DNA from: Sphingobium indicum BiD32
Lineage (GTDB): Bacteria; Pseudomonadota; Alphaproteobacteria; Sphingomonadales; Sphingomonadaceae
DNA: 64,000 nucleotides
Assembly: GCF_000382885.1 (NCBI RefSeq)
Contig: NZ_CAVK010000150.1
Span: forward strand, 22,424 to 86,423
Direction: 5' to 3'
The notes under the pieces are model-generated. The model was not told where the DNA came from. It worked only from the letters and a program-made list of their open reading frames with translations, and made no database searches. The position numbers were made by a program, and so were the translations under genes. This document shows, piece by piece, positions 17,850 to 26,537 of this stretch (position 1 is its first letter; every line of letters starts with the position of its first letter).

Positions 17850-19276
17850 TGCGGCCTTTCAAAATGAGCGGCTTCGCGGTCGGTGCCACCTTCGCGATCG
17901 GTCGCGCGAACGGTGAAGGCGAAATCCTGGCGCGCAGGCCCGGCGCCGGGCACGGCGAGGAAGATGCGCAACTTGGCCACGCTGTCGGCCGGGACGATCG
18001 TGTCGATCGCGGCGCGAGCGTCGCCCCTGTCGTCACGGTCGGTCCACAGGCTGGCGCCCGGCAGTCCTTCTACCGCGACGCGCATGGTCCGGGGACGCGA
18101 TTCCATGTTGCGCAACTTGACCATATAGGCGTTGCGGATAGCGCCGTCGGACAGGCGCACGGCAATCGGGTTGCGATCCTGCTGCGCGCTGATGTCGATG
18201 CGCGTACGGGTTCCCAGCGCAAACAGCATCGCCCCACCAATCCCACTCCACAGCGTGAGATAGACCAGGGTGCGAACGTGCAGCAGTGACCGGATGACCG
18301 AGCGTGGGGCACGGCCCGCCTTTTCGGCAGTGGCGTCATCTTCGGTGCAATAGTCGATCAATCCGCGTGGCCGCCCGACCTGCGCCATCACCTTGTCGCA
18401 GGCGTCGATACAGAGCGCGCAGGTGATGCAGCCGATCTGCGGTCCTTCGCGTATGTCGATGCCGGTGGGGCAGACCGCGACGCACTGGTCGCAGTCGATG
18501 CAGTCGCCAAAGGCGTCGGGTTGCGCCTGCGCCTTCTTCAGGCTGCCCCGCCGTTCGCCCCGCCAATGCTTGTAGGTGACGACCAGCGACTTTTCATCGA
18601 GCATCGCGGTCTGGATACGCGGCCACGGGCACATATAGATGCACACCTGTTCGCGCATGAAGCCGCCCAGGACGAAGGTGGTCGCGGTCAGGACGGCGAC
18701 GGTGGCATAGGCGACGGTCGCTGCCGTTCCTGTCCAGAACTGGTGCTGGAGCGTCGGCGCGTCGGCGAAATAGAATATCCACGCGCCGCCGGTGCCAAAG
18801 GCGATGACCAGCCAGACGCTCCATTTGGCGATCCGCCGGGCGATCTTGGAAATGCTCCAGGGTGCTTTGGCGAGACGTATCTGGGCGTTGCGATCGCCAT
18901 CCATGAACCGTTCGACATGCTGGTAGAGGTCGGTCCACACCGTTTGGGGACAGGCATAGCCGCACCATGCGCGCCCGACAGCGGAGGTCACCAGGAACAG
19001 GCCGATACCCGCCATCACGAGCAGGCCCGCGACATAATAGAATTCATGCGGCCATATCTCGATCGCGAACATGTAGAAGCGACGATTGGCCAGGTCGATC
19101 AGCACCGCCTGATCGGGCGCATAGGGTCCGCGATCCCAACGCAGCCAGGGGGTGATCCAGTAGATGGCGAGCGTGACCACCATGACCGCCCATTTGAGGC
19201 GACGGTAAAAGCCATCGATCGCCTTGGGATAGACGCCCTTGCGCTTTTCGTAGAGGGACAGGGGAGCGGTGGTCAT
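17846..19276 (-). CDS. ccoG: Cytochrome c oxidase accessory protein CcoG (RdxA/FixG)
   Basis: CcoG is a membrane ferredoxin-like protein that reduces Cu(II) to Cu(I) for cbb3 assembly. The 476-residue product has several membrane helices, the motif GYACPQTVW and two 4Fe-4S clusters (CIDCDQCVAVCP, then CITCALCIDACD), and a C-terminal Ig-like FixG domain. The ATG at 19276 gives the conserved start (LYEKRKGVYPKAIDGFYRR); the longer frame is not used. It is separated from ccoP by 142 bases holding a repeat, so ccoGHIS may be partly independent of ccoNOQP. Confidence 0.94.
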   Translation of the reverse strand: MTTAPLSLYEKRKGVYPKAIDGFYRRLKWAVMVVTLAIYWITPWLRWDRGPYAPDQAVLIDLANRRFYMFAIEIWPHEFYYVAGLLVMAGIGLFLVTSAVGRAWCGYACPQTVWTDLYQHVERFMDGDRNAQIRLAKAPWSISKIARRIAKWSVWLVIAFGTGGAWIFYFADAPTLQHQFWTGTAATVAYATVAVLTATTFVLGGFMREQVCIYMCPWPRIQTAMLDEKSLVVTYKHWRGERRGSLKKAQAQPDAFGDCIDCDQCVAVCPTGIDIREGPQIGCITCALCIDACDKVMAQVGRPRGLIDYCTEDDATAEKAGRAPRSVIRSLLHVRTLVYLTLWSGIGGAMLFALGTRTRIDISAQQDRNPIAVRLSDGAIRNAYMVKLRNMESRPRTMRVAVEGLPGASLWTDRDDRGDARAAIDTIVPADSVAKLRIFLAVPGAGPARQDFAFTVRATDREGGTDREAAHFERPQ

Positions 19277-19285
19277 TCCCCCATT

Positions 19286-19390
19286 CCTCCCCTGCAAGGG
19301 GAGGTGGCAGCGCGCAGCGCTGCCGGAGGGAGCGTGCGTTGACGCGCGCGCCCTCCGCCAATCGCTTCGCGATCGGTCCCCCTCCCGGAA
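19286..19390. repeat. CCTCCCCTGCAAGGGGAGG extragenic repeat, ccoP-ccoG gap
   Basis: An exact 19-base palindrome (19286-19304) is followed by GTGGCAG, a GC-rich palindromic patch (GCGCGCAGCGCTGC) and CGGAGGG. The same arrangement recurs inverted at 37.5 kb. The far end (about 19355-19390) has further GC-rich inverted sequence. It occupies the whole intergenic gap and probably forms a hairpin in the mRNA between the structural and assembly genes. Confidence 0.75.
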
Positions 19391-19418
19391 ACAGGCAGGA
19401 ATTTGGAGCAGGGAATGA

Positions 19419-20309
19419 TCATCGCGGCGCAGCCTCGCCCCCGCCCAGGCTGTGGACATAGACCGCGAGCATCCGTACCGTCGCCGCGTCCAGCCTGTCG
19501 CCCCAGCGTGGCATCACGCCCTGGCGGCTGTTCCACACGGTCTGGTGCAGGGATTCCCCGTCGCCGCCATAAAGCCATATGCCGTCGGTCAGCTTGGGTG
19601 CGCCCAACTGACGATTGCCCTCGCCTGCTACGCCGTGACAGACCGCGCAATTGTCGGCAAAGAGCGTCGCCCCGCGCTGCGAAGCCGCGTCACCCTTCTG
19701 CTGGCCGCTGATGGTGCGGACATGGGCAACGACATCGTCGACCTGCTGCGCCGTCATCAACTGGTCGCGGCCAAAAGCAGGCATTATCGAAATGCGGGTT
19801 TCGGCATGATCGGGATTGCGAATGCCATCAACAATCGTCTTTTCGATGGTGGCAAGATCGCCGCCCCACAACCAGTCGTCGTCATTGAGATTGGGATAGC
19901 CCTTCGACCCGGCCGCGCCGGACCCATGACACTGGACGCAATGCACTTTGAAGGCGGCACGGCCACCCTCGACCGCCGCCTGCATCAGCGCGGGCCTGGC
20001 CGGAAGTTCATCAATCGGGGTCGCGGCGATGGCACGGTGGATCGGCGCCACCTTCTCCGCCTGCGTCGCCATCTCCCGCGCCAGATCGCCACGGCTGGAC
20101 CAGCCCAGCATCCCGGTGGTGTAGCTGTCGATCAGCGGCCACGCCGGATAGGCGACGACATAACCGATCGAAAAGAGGATGCAGGCATAGAATGTCCACA
20201 GCCACCAGCGCGGCAGGGGCGTATCGAGTTCCTCAATCCCGTCCCACTCATGCCCCATGGTCGGGGTTCCGGTGGGCTGGTCAATCTTGCTTCTGGTCGG
20301 GTCAGCCAT
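19419..20309 (-). CDS. ccoP: cbb3-type cytochrome c oxidase subunit III, CcoP
   Basis: CcoP is the dihaem c electron-entry subunit. The 296-residue product has an N-terminal CcoP/FixP domain with one membrane helix (about 35-58; PRWWLWTFYACILFSIGYVV) and two periplasmic cytochrome c domains with haem motifs CVQCH and CAVCH and distal Met regions. The ATG at 20309 lies inside the end of ccoQ (8-base overlap), showing coupling. A GTG at 20330 would add seven residues. Confidence 0.95.
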   Translation of the reverse strand: MADPTRSKIDQPTGTPTMGHEWDGIEELDTPLPRWWLWTFYACILFSIGYVVAYPAWPLIDSYTTGMLGWSSRGDLAREMATQAEKVAPIHRAIAATPIDELPARPALMQAAVEGGRAAFKVHCVQCHGSGAAGSKGYPNLNDDDWLWGGDLATIEKTIVDGIRNPDHAETRISIMPAFGRDQLMTAQQVDDVVAHVRTISGQQKGDAASQRGATLFADNCAVCHGVAGEGNRQLGAPKLTDGIWLYGGDGESLHQTVWNSRQGVMPRWGDRLDAATVRMLAVYVHSLGGGEAAPR

Positions 20310-20475
20310 GGTCGCTTCCCTTCGCTTCACTGTCGGTGAGGATCATCATGGCGGCGTCGCTGCTGCGGCGCTTGCCGCCGGGACGGAAATGCCAGCCGAT
20401 GAGGATCAGATATAGGAGGCCCATGAAAACCAGACCCCAGCTGTCTGCGAAATGCCGCATAGCGTCATAGCTCAT
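20302..20475 (-). CDS. ccoQ: cbb3-type oxidase subunit IV, CcoQ
   Basis: A 57-residue single-helix protein ([19 protein letters not shown], helix about residues 13-29, then [12 protein letters not shown]) typical of CcoQ, which stabilises the core complex. It starts with ATGA overlap on the ccoO stop and ends inside the start of ccoP. Position between ccoO and ccoP and the F-RPG-K motif make the call firm. Confidence 0.93.
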   Translation of the reverse strand: MSYDAMRHFADSWGLVFMGLLYLILIGWHFRPGGKRRSSDAAMMILTDSEAKGSDHG

Positions 20476-21218
20476 CGCGGTTTCTCCTGCGGGGCTGCCG
20501 CATCGACATCAACCAGCGTGCCGATCATCTGGAGATAGGCGACCAGCGCATCCATTTCGGTCAGCTTGGCCGGATCGCCGTCGAAATCGCGCACCTGCGC
20601 CTTGGGATAGCGTTTCACCAGCGCCGTGCTGTCAGCGGTGGGATCGGCCTGCGCCTTCAAATCCTCATTGGCGGCGGCGATGGCGGCCTTGTCATAGGGG
20701 ACGCCAACGCGCGACAGGGCGGTCAGGTCGCCGCTCATATCGCCTGCCTTGAGTTCGCGTTCCGCCAGGAAAGGATAGGTCGGCATGATCGATTCCGGCA
20801 CGACGGCGCGCGGATCGACCAGATGCTGGACATGCCATTCATCCGAATAGCGGCCGCCCACGCGCGCCAGGTCCGGCCCGGTGCGCTTGGACCCCCACTG
20901 GAAGGGATGATCATACATGCTTTCGGCGGCCAGGCTGTAATGGCCGTATCGTTCGACTTCATCGCGGAACGGGCGGACCATCTGGCTATGGCAGTTGTAG
21001 CAGCCTTCGCGGATGTAGATATTGCGCCCGGCCAGTTCGAGCGGGGTGTAGGGGCGCATCCCCTCCACCTTCTCGATCGTGGAGTCGATCCAGAAGAGCG
21101 GCGCGATCTCCACGATGCCGCCAATGGCGACGACGATCAGCGACGCGATGCCCAGCAGGGAGACGTTACGCTCCAATCGGCCATGATCGAAAAATTTGCG
21201 TTTTGTCTTGGTTTCCAT
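20472..21218 (-). CDS. ccoO: cbb3-type cytochrome c oxidase subunit II, CcoO
   Basis: CcoO is the monohaem c subunit. The 248-residue protein has one N-terminal membrane helix (about 19-41), the haem site CYNCHSQM and the conserved context [23 protein letters not shown], shown here only as its key residues Cys-Tyr-Asn-Cys-His. The C-terminus carries [11 protein letters not shown], typical of the family. It starts 13 bases after the ccoN stop and is in the same transcript. Confidence 0.95.
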   Translation of the reverse strand: METKTKRKFFDHGRLERNVSLLGIASLIVVAIGGIVEIAPLFWIDSTIEKVEGMRPYTPLELAGRNIYIREGCYNCHSQMVRPFRDEVERYGHYSLAAESMYDHPFQWGSKRTGPDLARVGGRYSDEWHVQHLVDPRAVVPESIMPTYPFLAERELKAGDMSGDLTALSRVGVPYDKAAIAAANEDLKAQADPTADSTALVKRYPKAQVRDFDGDPAKLTEMDALVAYLQMIGTLVDVDAAAPQEKPR

Positions 21219-21231
21219 GTCGGTGTCTCCG

Positions 21232-22884
21232 TCACGCGGCGTGCGGCTGGAGGGGACGATCTGCGGCGGGATCGAAGGCTGCGTCGCGCATCGGCTTTTC
21301 CTGCCGCTGGCGTCCCGCGATGGTCAGGCCGATATTGACCGCCATGATGATCGCGCCAGCCAGATAGAGCAGACCGCCCGCTGCGCGGATGACGTACATG
21401 GGGAACATGGCCTTCACGACTTCGGAGAAGGCATAGACGAGGTAGCCGTCGCTCCCATATTCGCGCCACATCAGCCCCTGCATGATGCCTGCGGTCCACA
21501 TCGCGGCGGCGTAGAGAACGATGCCGACGGTCGCGAGCCAGAAGTGCCAGTTGACCATCCGCAGCGAATAGAGGCGTTCCCGGCCCCACAGGCGCGGCGT
21601 CATATAATAGAGGCAGGCGAAGGTGATCATGCCGTTCCAGCCCAGCGCGCCGCTATGGACATGGCCGATCGTCCAGTCGGTATAATGGGACAGGCTGTTG
21701 ACCGCCTTGATCGACATCATCGGGCCTTCAAAGGTCGACATGCCGTAAAAGGCCAGTGCCATCACCATCATGCGAATGATCGGGTCGGTGCGGATCTTGT
21801 CCCAGGCACCGTTCAGGGTCATCAGGCCGTTGATCATCCCGCCCCAGCTGGGCATCCACAGCATGATCGAAAACACCATGCCCAGCGTCTGCGCCCAGTC
21901 GGGCAGCGCGGTGTAGTGAAGGTGGTGCGGACCCGCCCAGATATAGAGGAAAATCAGCGACCAGAAGTGGATGATCGACAGGCGATAGCTATAGACCGGC
22001 CGTTCCGCCTGTTTCGGCACGAAATAATACATCATCGCCAGAAAACCGGCGGTCAGGAAGAAGCCCACGGCATTATGGCCGTACCACCATTGGGTCAGCG
22101 CATCCTGCACGCCCGCAAAGGCGCTATAGCTTTTGGACCCCAGCAGGCTGACCGGCATCGACAGATTGTTGACGATGTGCAGCATGGCCACGGTGATGAT
22201 GAACGACAGGTAGAACCAGTTGGCGACATAGATATGCGGTTCGCTGCGGCGCATGATGGTGCCGCCATAGACCAGCAGGTAGCAGACCCACACGATCGTC
22301 AACCACAGGTCGACATACCATTCCGGCTCGGCATATTCCTTGCCTTCGGTAATGCCCAGCAGATAGCCGGTTGCCGCCAGCACGATGAACATCTGGTAGC
22401 CCCAGAACACGAAGCGGGCCATGGCGGGAAAGGCGAGCCGCGCGCGGCAGGTGCGCTGCACGACGTAGAAGCTGGTCGCGATCAGCGCATTGCCGCCAAA
22501 GGCGAAGATAACCGCAGACGTATGCAGCGGCCGCAACCGGCCGAAGCTGGTATATTCAATCCCCAGGTTCAGCGCCGGGAAGGCCAGCTGGAGCGCGATG
22601 TAGAGCCCGGCGAGAAACCCGGCCAGACCCCAGAATATCGTCGCGATCACGCCCCAGCGGATCATGTCGTCATCATAGCGCCCCGGATCGGGCATTTTGA
22701 GCGCGCCACGCACGATCGCGCCATAATCGGCGCGATTGAGGGTGAGCGCCGCGAGCAGCAGTCCAGTCGCTGCCACGATCGTCATGTGGACGGCAAAGCC
22801 GGTGTCCGCCGCCATGACTGCCGCAGCGGCTGCAAGCAGGGCCAGTGCGAACCATCCGCCCGCCTTGATGACCAATTGTTCCAT
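21232..22884 (-). CDS. ccoN: cbb3-type cytochrome c oxidase subunit I, CcoN
   Basis: CcoN is the catalytic haem-copper subunit that reduces O2 at very low concentration. The 550-residue protein has about 14 membrane helices. It includes the haem b-binding region ([15 protein letters not shown]) and the haem/CuB region ([16 protein letters not shown], then [13 protein letters not shown]). The length is slightly larger than the family norm because of an N-terminal pair of hydrophobic segments. It heads the ccoNOQP operon, with a candidate Fnr site about 66 bases before the start, and is preceded by its probable regulators fnr and fixLJ. Confidence 0.96.
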   Translation of the reverse strand: MEQLVIKAGGWFALALLAAAAAVMAADTGFAVHMTIVAATGLLLAALTLNRADYGAIVRGALKMPDPGRYDDDMIRWGVIATIFWGLAGFLAGLYIALQLAFPALNLGIEYTSFGRLRPLHTSAVIFAFGGNALIATSFYVVQRTCRARLAFPAMARFVFWGYQMFIVLAATGYLLGITEGKEYAEPEWYVDLWLTIVWVCYLLVYGGTIMRRSEPHIYVANWFYLSFIITVAMLHIVNNLSMPVSLLGSKSYSAFAGVQDALTQWWYGHNAVGFFLTAGFLAMMYYFVPKQAERPVYSYRLSIIHFWSLIFLYIWAGPHHLHYTALPDWAQTLGMVFSIMLWMPSWGGMINGLMTLNGAWDKIRTDPIIRMMVMALAFYGMSTFEGPMMSIKAVNSLSHYTDWTIGHVHSGALGWNGMITFACLYYMTPRLWGRERLYSLRMVNWHFWLATVGIVLYAAAMWTAGIMQGLMWREYGSDGYLVYAFSEVVKAMFPMYVIRAAGGLLYLAGAIIMAVNIGLTIAGRQRQEKPMRDAAFDPAADRPLQPHAA

Positions 22885-22943
22885 GCTTATCCCCCAGGAG
22901 ATATGTTCGTCGCCGCGCCTGCACGGCCGGGCTTCGACTGTCC

Positions 22944-22957
22944 TTGTCCTCTGTCAA
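22944..22957. promoter_or_regulatory. Candidate Fnr box upstream of ccoN
   Basis: TTGTC-CTCT-GTCAA is a near match to the Fnr/FixK consensus TTGAT-N4-ATCAA: on the minus strand it reads TTGAC-AGAG-GACAA. Its centre is about 66 bases before the ccoN ATG, which would allow a -41.5 class II site for a start point some 25 bases before the ATG. The neighbouring fnr gene supports it. Confidence 0.55.
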
Positions 22958-22982
22958 AAGGGGGGATCGGGGTCTGTAGGGG

Positions 22983-22993
22983 AATGTCCCTAT
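22983..22993. promoter_or_regulatory. Shared motif AATGTCCCTAT, copy 1 (before ccoN)
   Basis: On the minus strand it reads ATAGGGACATT, about 100 bases before the ccoN start and just after the fnr stop. The same core stands upstream of fnr and of usp-fixLJ. No known regulator site is recognised with certainty. Confidence 0.4.
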
Positions 22994-23012
22994 CCCGGCC
23001 GAAACTGGCCGA

Positions 23013-23765
23013 TCAGGCCGCTTCGGCGCAGCAGGCCAACTGGTCGCGGTCCAGAATTTCGACCGTGCGCCGGTTGGGCAGCGCGATGATTCCGGCGCGC
23101 TTCATGTCGGTCATCTGGCGGCTGACCGTCTCGATCGTCAGGCCCAGCACATCGGCCACCTGCTGGCGCGAAAGGGGTAGCGCGAACCTGTCGAGCGGCC
23201 CTGCGCCCTCCCCCGCCAGCCGGTGCGACATATCAAGCAGGAAGGTCGCAATCTTTTCCCGCGCATTCTTGCGGCCCAACAGCAGCATCCAGGCCCGCGC
23301 CCGGTCGAGGTCATCGAGCGTGCGTTGCAGCAGGCGATGGCCCAGTTCGGGATGGGTGCGGGCAAAACCATCGAACGCGCCACGGGTGAACAGGCACAAT
23401 CGTGCATCGGTCAGCGCGGTGACGCTGTGCGGGGTGCTGCGGCCAAAGGGCCGGCCGATGAAATCGGATGGATAGACCACCCCCACAATCTGTTCGCGCC
23501 CGTCGCCGGTGGATGCTGATAATTTGAGCGTGCCTTCGATGACATTGGCGACGATGGTGGCATCGTCGCCCTCCCACATCACCGTCTGTCCGGCCTGCAC
23601 CGTGACCCGCCTGCCCAGGCGATTGAGCGCAACGCGCTCGTCATCCTCCAATGTACCGCAAATGGCGCGCGCGCGCACGTCGCATTGCTGGCAGAAGCTG
23701 GCATCCTGACAAGGGACCGGGGCGGCGGCGGGCGCGGTTTGCGCCAGATCAAAATGCATCATCAT
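23013..23765 (-). CDS. fnr: Crp/Fnr-family oxygen-sensing regulator
   Basis: A 250-residue regulator with an N-terminal cysteine cluster (C19, C25, C28, C36) plus a central Cys124 (ARLCLF), the four-ligand pattern of Fnr proteins with an O2-labile [4Fe-4S] cluster; FixK proteins lack it. A cNMP-like sensor domain is followed by a helix-turn-helix (SRQQVADVLGLTIETVSRQ, about 198-216) with the E..SR recognition pattern of Fnr. It begins with three ATGs in a row; I used the first. The location next to ccoN and fixLJ indicates control of microaerobic respiration. Confidence 0.92.
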   Translation of the reverse strand: MMMHFDLAQTAPAAAPVPCQDASFCQQCDVRARAICGTLEDDERVALNRLGRRVTVQAGQTVMWEGDDATIVANVIEGTLKLSASTGDGREQIVGVVYPSDFIGRPFGRSTPHSVTALTDARLCLFTRGAFDGFARTHPELGHRLLQRTLDDLDRARAWMLLLGRKNAREKIATFLLDMSHRLAGEGAGPLDRFALPLSRQQVADVLGLTIETVSRQMTDMKRAGIIALPNRRTVEILDRDQLACCAEAA

Positions 23766-23805
23766 GATCGCTGCCTGACGCAGCGGGCGACATGCGCCTA
23801 TCCGT

Positions 23806-23820
23806 AATGTCCCTGATCAA
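23806..23820. promoter_or_regulatory. Shared motif AATGTCCCT, copy 2 with Fnr half-site (before fnr)
   Basis: On the minus strand it reads TTGATCAGGGACATT, about 40 bases before the fnr start. It combines a TTGAT Fnr half-site with the GGGACATT core seen upstream of ccoN and usp. It could be an autoregulatory Fnr site with a poor second half, or a FixJ target. Confidence 0.4.
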
Positions 23821-23823
23821 GCC

Positions 23824-24432
23824 TCATTCCAGCCCCGCCTGAAAGGCGATGCGCAGCGCTTCAGACAGGCTGCGCACGTCCAGCTTCTGCATCAGATTGG
23901 CGCGATGGATTTCCACCGTGCGGGGGGAAATGCCCAGATCATAGGCGATCGACTTGTTGGGCAGCCCTTCGACCAGCCCGGCCAGCACTTCACGCTCACG
24001 ATCGGTCAATATGTTGAGGCGCGCCTGGGCTTCGTCGCGCCGGGCACCGGCATCGCGATGCGCGGCAACCTGTGCGCAGGCGGCGGCGATGGCATCCAGC
24101 AACGCTGCCTTCTCGAACGGCTTTTCGATGAAGTCGGTCGCGCCCGCCTTCATCGCAGCGACCGCCATGCCAACATCGCCATGACCGGTCATGATGATGA
24201 CGGGCAGGACGATCCCCCGCGCGCGCAGTTCGCGCTGCACCTCCAGCCCGTCCATGTCCGGCATCCGCACGTCGAGCAGAACGCAGCCCTGGTCCAGCCC
24301 GGCGACCTCCTTGAGGAAGGGCAAGCCGCCCGAAAAGCTCTGCACCGGAAAGCCGCTCGTCTTGAGCATGAAGCTCAGCGACCGGCGGATCGCCTCATCA
24401 TCATCGACGACATAGATCGGAGGTTGGGTCAT
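23824..24432 (-). CDS. fixJ: FixJ-family response regulator
   Basis: A 202-residue response regulator: receiver domain with acidic pocket (VVDDDE) and phospho-acceptor Asp54 (VLLDVRMPDMDG), the conserved Lys region (FIEKPF), then a LuxR-type helix-turn-helix (LTDREREVLAGLVEGLPNK, then ISPRTVEIHRANLM). It pairs with the sensor kinase encoded four bases upstream. The open frame continues into fixL, but the ATG at 24432 starts the receiver domain. The likely role is to activate fnr and possibly cco genes under low oxygen. Confidence 0.94.
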   Translation of the reverse strand: MTQPPIYVVDDDEAIRRSLSFMLKTSGFPVQSFSGGLPFLKEVAGLDQGCVLLDVRMPDMDGLEVQRELRARGIVLPVIIMTGHGDVGMAVAAMKAGATDFIEKPFEKAALLDAIAAACAQVAAHRDAGARRDEAQARLNILTDREREVLAGLVEGLPNKSIAYDLGISPRTVEIHRANLMQKLDVRSLSEALRIAFQAGLE

Positions 24433-24436
24433 GGCG

Positions 24437-25573
24437 TCAATCCGCAGGATCAAGGGTGAAGTGAAAGGCGACCCCGCCCCAGCGTGATCGCGTGGTCCAG
24501 ATGCGACCGCCATGGCCTTCGACGATAGTGCGGCTGATCGACAGGCCAACCCCCATGCCCGTGGGCTTGGTGGTGCTGAACGGGGTGAAGAGCGATCGTT
24601 CGGCCGCAGGATCAAGGCCGGGGCCGCTGTCGGCGATGATGATTTCCACCCGGCCTTCCTCATCCGGCGTCGCCGACAGATGGAGGATACGCATCGGCCG
24701 CCCCTCCATGGCTTCCACGGCATTGCGGACCAGGTTGATGATCACCTGCTGCACCTGAACGCGGTTGGCCATGATCCGGCCGACACGCGGATCGACGGCG
24801 ATGTCCATGTCGATGCCCCGGCTGTTGATGCCGATAAAGGCCAGCGCGACCCCTTCCGACAACAAGGTGGAGACCGTTTCGGGCTGGCGGTCGGCTTCGC
24901 CCCGGCGGATGAATTCGCGCAGCGACCGGATGATTTCCCCCGCGCGCAGCGCCTGGGTCGCGGCTTCGTCCATGGCTTCGCCCAGCAATGCGCGATCGAT
25001 CGCGCCGTCCTGTGCCAGCAGGTCGCGGCCCGCTTCCATATAATTGGCAATCGCGGTCAGGGGCTGGTTGAGTTCATGCGCCAGCGCGGCGGCCAGCGTG
25101 CCCATGGCGGTGACGCGCGACGCATGGCTGAGTTCCGCCTGCAAATCCTGCACCCGCCGCTCGGTGCGCTGCCGTTCGGTCAGATCGCGGATGAAACCGG
25201 TGAACAGCGGCTCCCCCTGATCATGCACCTCACCCACCGCCAGTTCGATCGGGAAAGTCGATCCGTCGCGCCGCCGCGCCGTGGTCAGGCGGCCGATGCC
25301 GATGATCTTCTTTTCGCCTGTCTCGCGATAATGATCGAGATAGCCATCATGCCGCTCGCGATCGGGCGATGGCATGAGCATCGCCACATTCTCGCCCAGC
25401 ACTTCGGCTTCGCTATAATGGAACATGCGCTGTGCGGCCGAGCTGAACGATATGATGCGCCCGCGTGCGTCGATGACGATCAAGGCGTCAGGCACCGTCG
25501 CCAGGATCGACCCCAGCAACGCCTGTTCCAGGCTGTGCGCATCATCGCGCGGATCGACATCGTTGATCGCCAT
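24437..25573 (-). CDS. fixL: FixL-like oxygen-sensor histidine kinase
   Basis: A 378-residue soluble kinase with an N-terminal PAS domain and a C-terminal HisKA/HATPase domain. The PAS domain matches FixL haem domains: RHDGY places the haem-ligand His at residue 75 (His200 of Bradyrhizobium FixL), and the distal Arg of IIGIGR is Arg95 (Arg220). The residue matching Arg206 is His81. The kinase part has the phospho-acceptor His166 (AHELNQPL), the N box (LVRNAVEAMEG) and G boxes (DSGPGLDP, GMGVGLSISR). Unlike some rhizobial FixL it has no membrane helices. It lies between usp and fixJ in one operon. Confidence 0.94.
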   Translation of the reverse strand: MAINDVDPRDDAHSLEQALLGSILATVPDALIVIDARGRIISFSSAAQRMFHYSEAEVLGENVAMLMPSPDRERHDGYLDHYRETGEKKIIGIGRLTTARRRDGSTFPIELAVGEVHDQGEPLFTGFIRDLTERQRTERRVQDLQAELSHASRVTAMGTLAAALAHELNQPLTAIANYMEAGRDLLAQDGAIDRALLGEAMDEAATQALRAGEIIRSLREFIRRGEADRQPETVSTLLSEGVALAFIGINSRGIDMDIAVDPRVGRIMANRVQVQQVIINLVRNAVEAMEGRPMRILHLSATPDEEGRVEIIIADSGPGLDPAAERSLFTPFSTTKPTGMGVGLSISRTIVEGHGGRIWTTRSRWGGVAFHFTLDPAD

Positions 25574-25593
25574 CGCCCATCACTGACCGGAAA

Positions 25594-26409
25594 TCAGTGC
25601 GCCAGCAAGAGCGGAACTCGCGCTTCGCTGAGCAGGTAGCGGGTGACCCCGCCAAAGATCGTCTCGCGCAGGCGGCTATGGCCAAAGGCGCCCATAGTGA
25701 TCCAGTCCGCGCGCAGTTCGTCGGCCGCAGCGGCCAGCGCCTCCTCGACCGTGCGCCCCTTGCGCGGCCATTCGTGGATTTCCGACGCAATGCCGTGGCG
25801 CGACAGATATTCGCTGGCGTCGATCGGGGGGAAATCGCGCTTGGTCTTTTCCTCGACCGTGACGACATGCACCTCGCCAGCCAGCGCCAGCAGCGGCCTG
25901 GCGGCGCACAGGGCGACGGCGGCCTCATGCGATCCGTCCCACGCCACCATCGCCCGCCCCTGACAGGCAAAGCTCTGGCACGCCTGCGGCACGGCCAGGA
26001 TCGGTGCGCGGCTGCTGATCGCAAGGTCAGCGACGATCGGTAGCGGATCGCCGATCGCGCGGCGCCCCGGCGTCGGCAAGGTCACGACGATCGCATCGGC
26101 CAGCCGCGACGCGGACAGCAGGCATTGCACCACCTCGCCATCGCTGTGTCGCCAGTCCCATGCCACGCCTTCGCGCTGCAACCGCGCTTCAACCTTCGCC
26201 TTCACCTTGTCCTCAGCCTTGCGTATCTCGTCGATGTCGCTGGGCAGCACATAGCTGCCCCCATACATATCCGCCGAAACAAATTCGATCACCGGCGTCA
26301 CCTGAAGGCAGCGGATATGCGCGCCGGTCGCGCGGGCAATATCCAGCGCAACCTCCATCCTGCTGTTCTGGGCGTTATCCTCATGAATGTGCAGCAGGAT
26401 GGTTTTCAT
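25594..26409 (-). CDS. Tandem-domain universal stress protein
   Basis: A 271-residue cytoplasmic protein with two Usp domains. The first (residues 1 to about 145) starts MKTILLHIHED and is degenerate. The second has the ATP-binding signature G-2x-G-9x-G(S/T), visible as MGAFGHSRLRETIFGGVTRY in the key residues Gly, Gly, Gly-Gly-Val-Thr. Such proteins are commonly under Fnr/FixLJ-type control during oxygen limitation, and this gene is the first of a usp-fixL-fixJ unit (20-base gap to fixL). The start at 26409 fits the family. Confidence 0.9.
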   Translation of the reverse strand: MKTILLHIHEDNAQNSRMEVALDIARATGAHIRCLQVTPVIEFVSADMYGGSYVLPSDIDEIRKAEDKVKAKVEARLQREGVAWDWRHSDGEVVQCLLSASRLADAIVVTLPTPGRRAIGDPLPIVADLAISSRAPILAVPQACQSFACQGRAMVAWDGSHEAAVALCAARPLLALAGEVHVVTVEEKTKRDFPPIDASEYLSRHGIASEIHEWPRKGRTVEEALAAAADELRADWITMGAFGHSRLRETIFGGVTRYLLSEARVPLLLAH

Positions 26410-26486
26410 GGACGGAACTCCGGGCATAAGGGCGTTGGGCGATTGGCTTCCTGATTATGCCGGTCCAGCCGCACCCTCCATCCGCA

Positions 26487-26497
26487 AATGTCCCTAT
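26487..26497. promoter_or_regulatory. Shared motif AATGTCCCTAT, copy 3 (before usp-fixLJ)
   Basis: On the minus strand it reads ATAGGGACATT, about 78 bases before the usp start. Like copy 2, it is followed by CGGAT (ACATTTGCGGAT here, ACATTACGGAT in copy 2), so similarity extends past the core. Confidence 0.4.
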
Positions 26498-26537
26498 GCC
26501 CGCCGGTCTTGCCGACAGCCTGTCCTGATCCAATCCG

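Noticed and set aside
21196..23475. 759-codon plus-strand frame opposite ccoN
   Set aside because: It has no recognisable domain and lies antisense to ccoN and fnr; long antisense frames are expected at this G+C.
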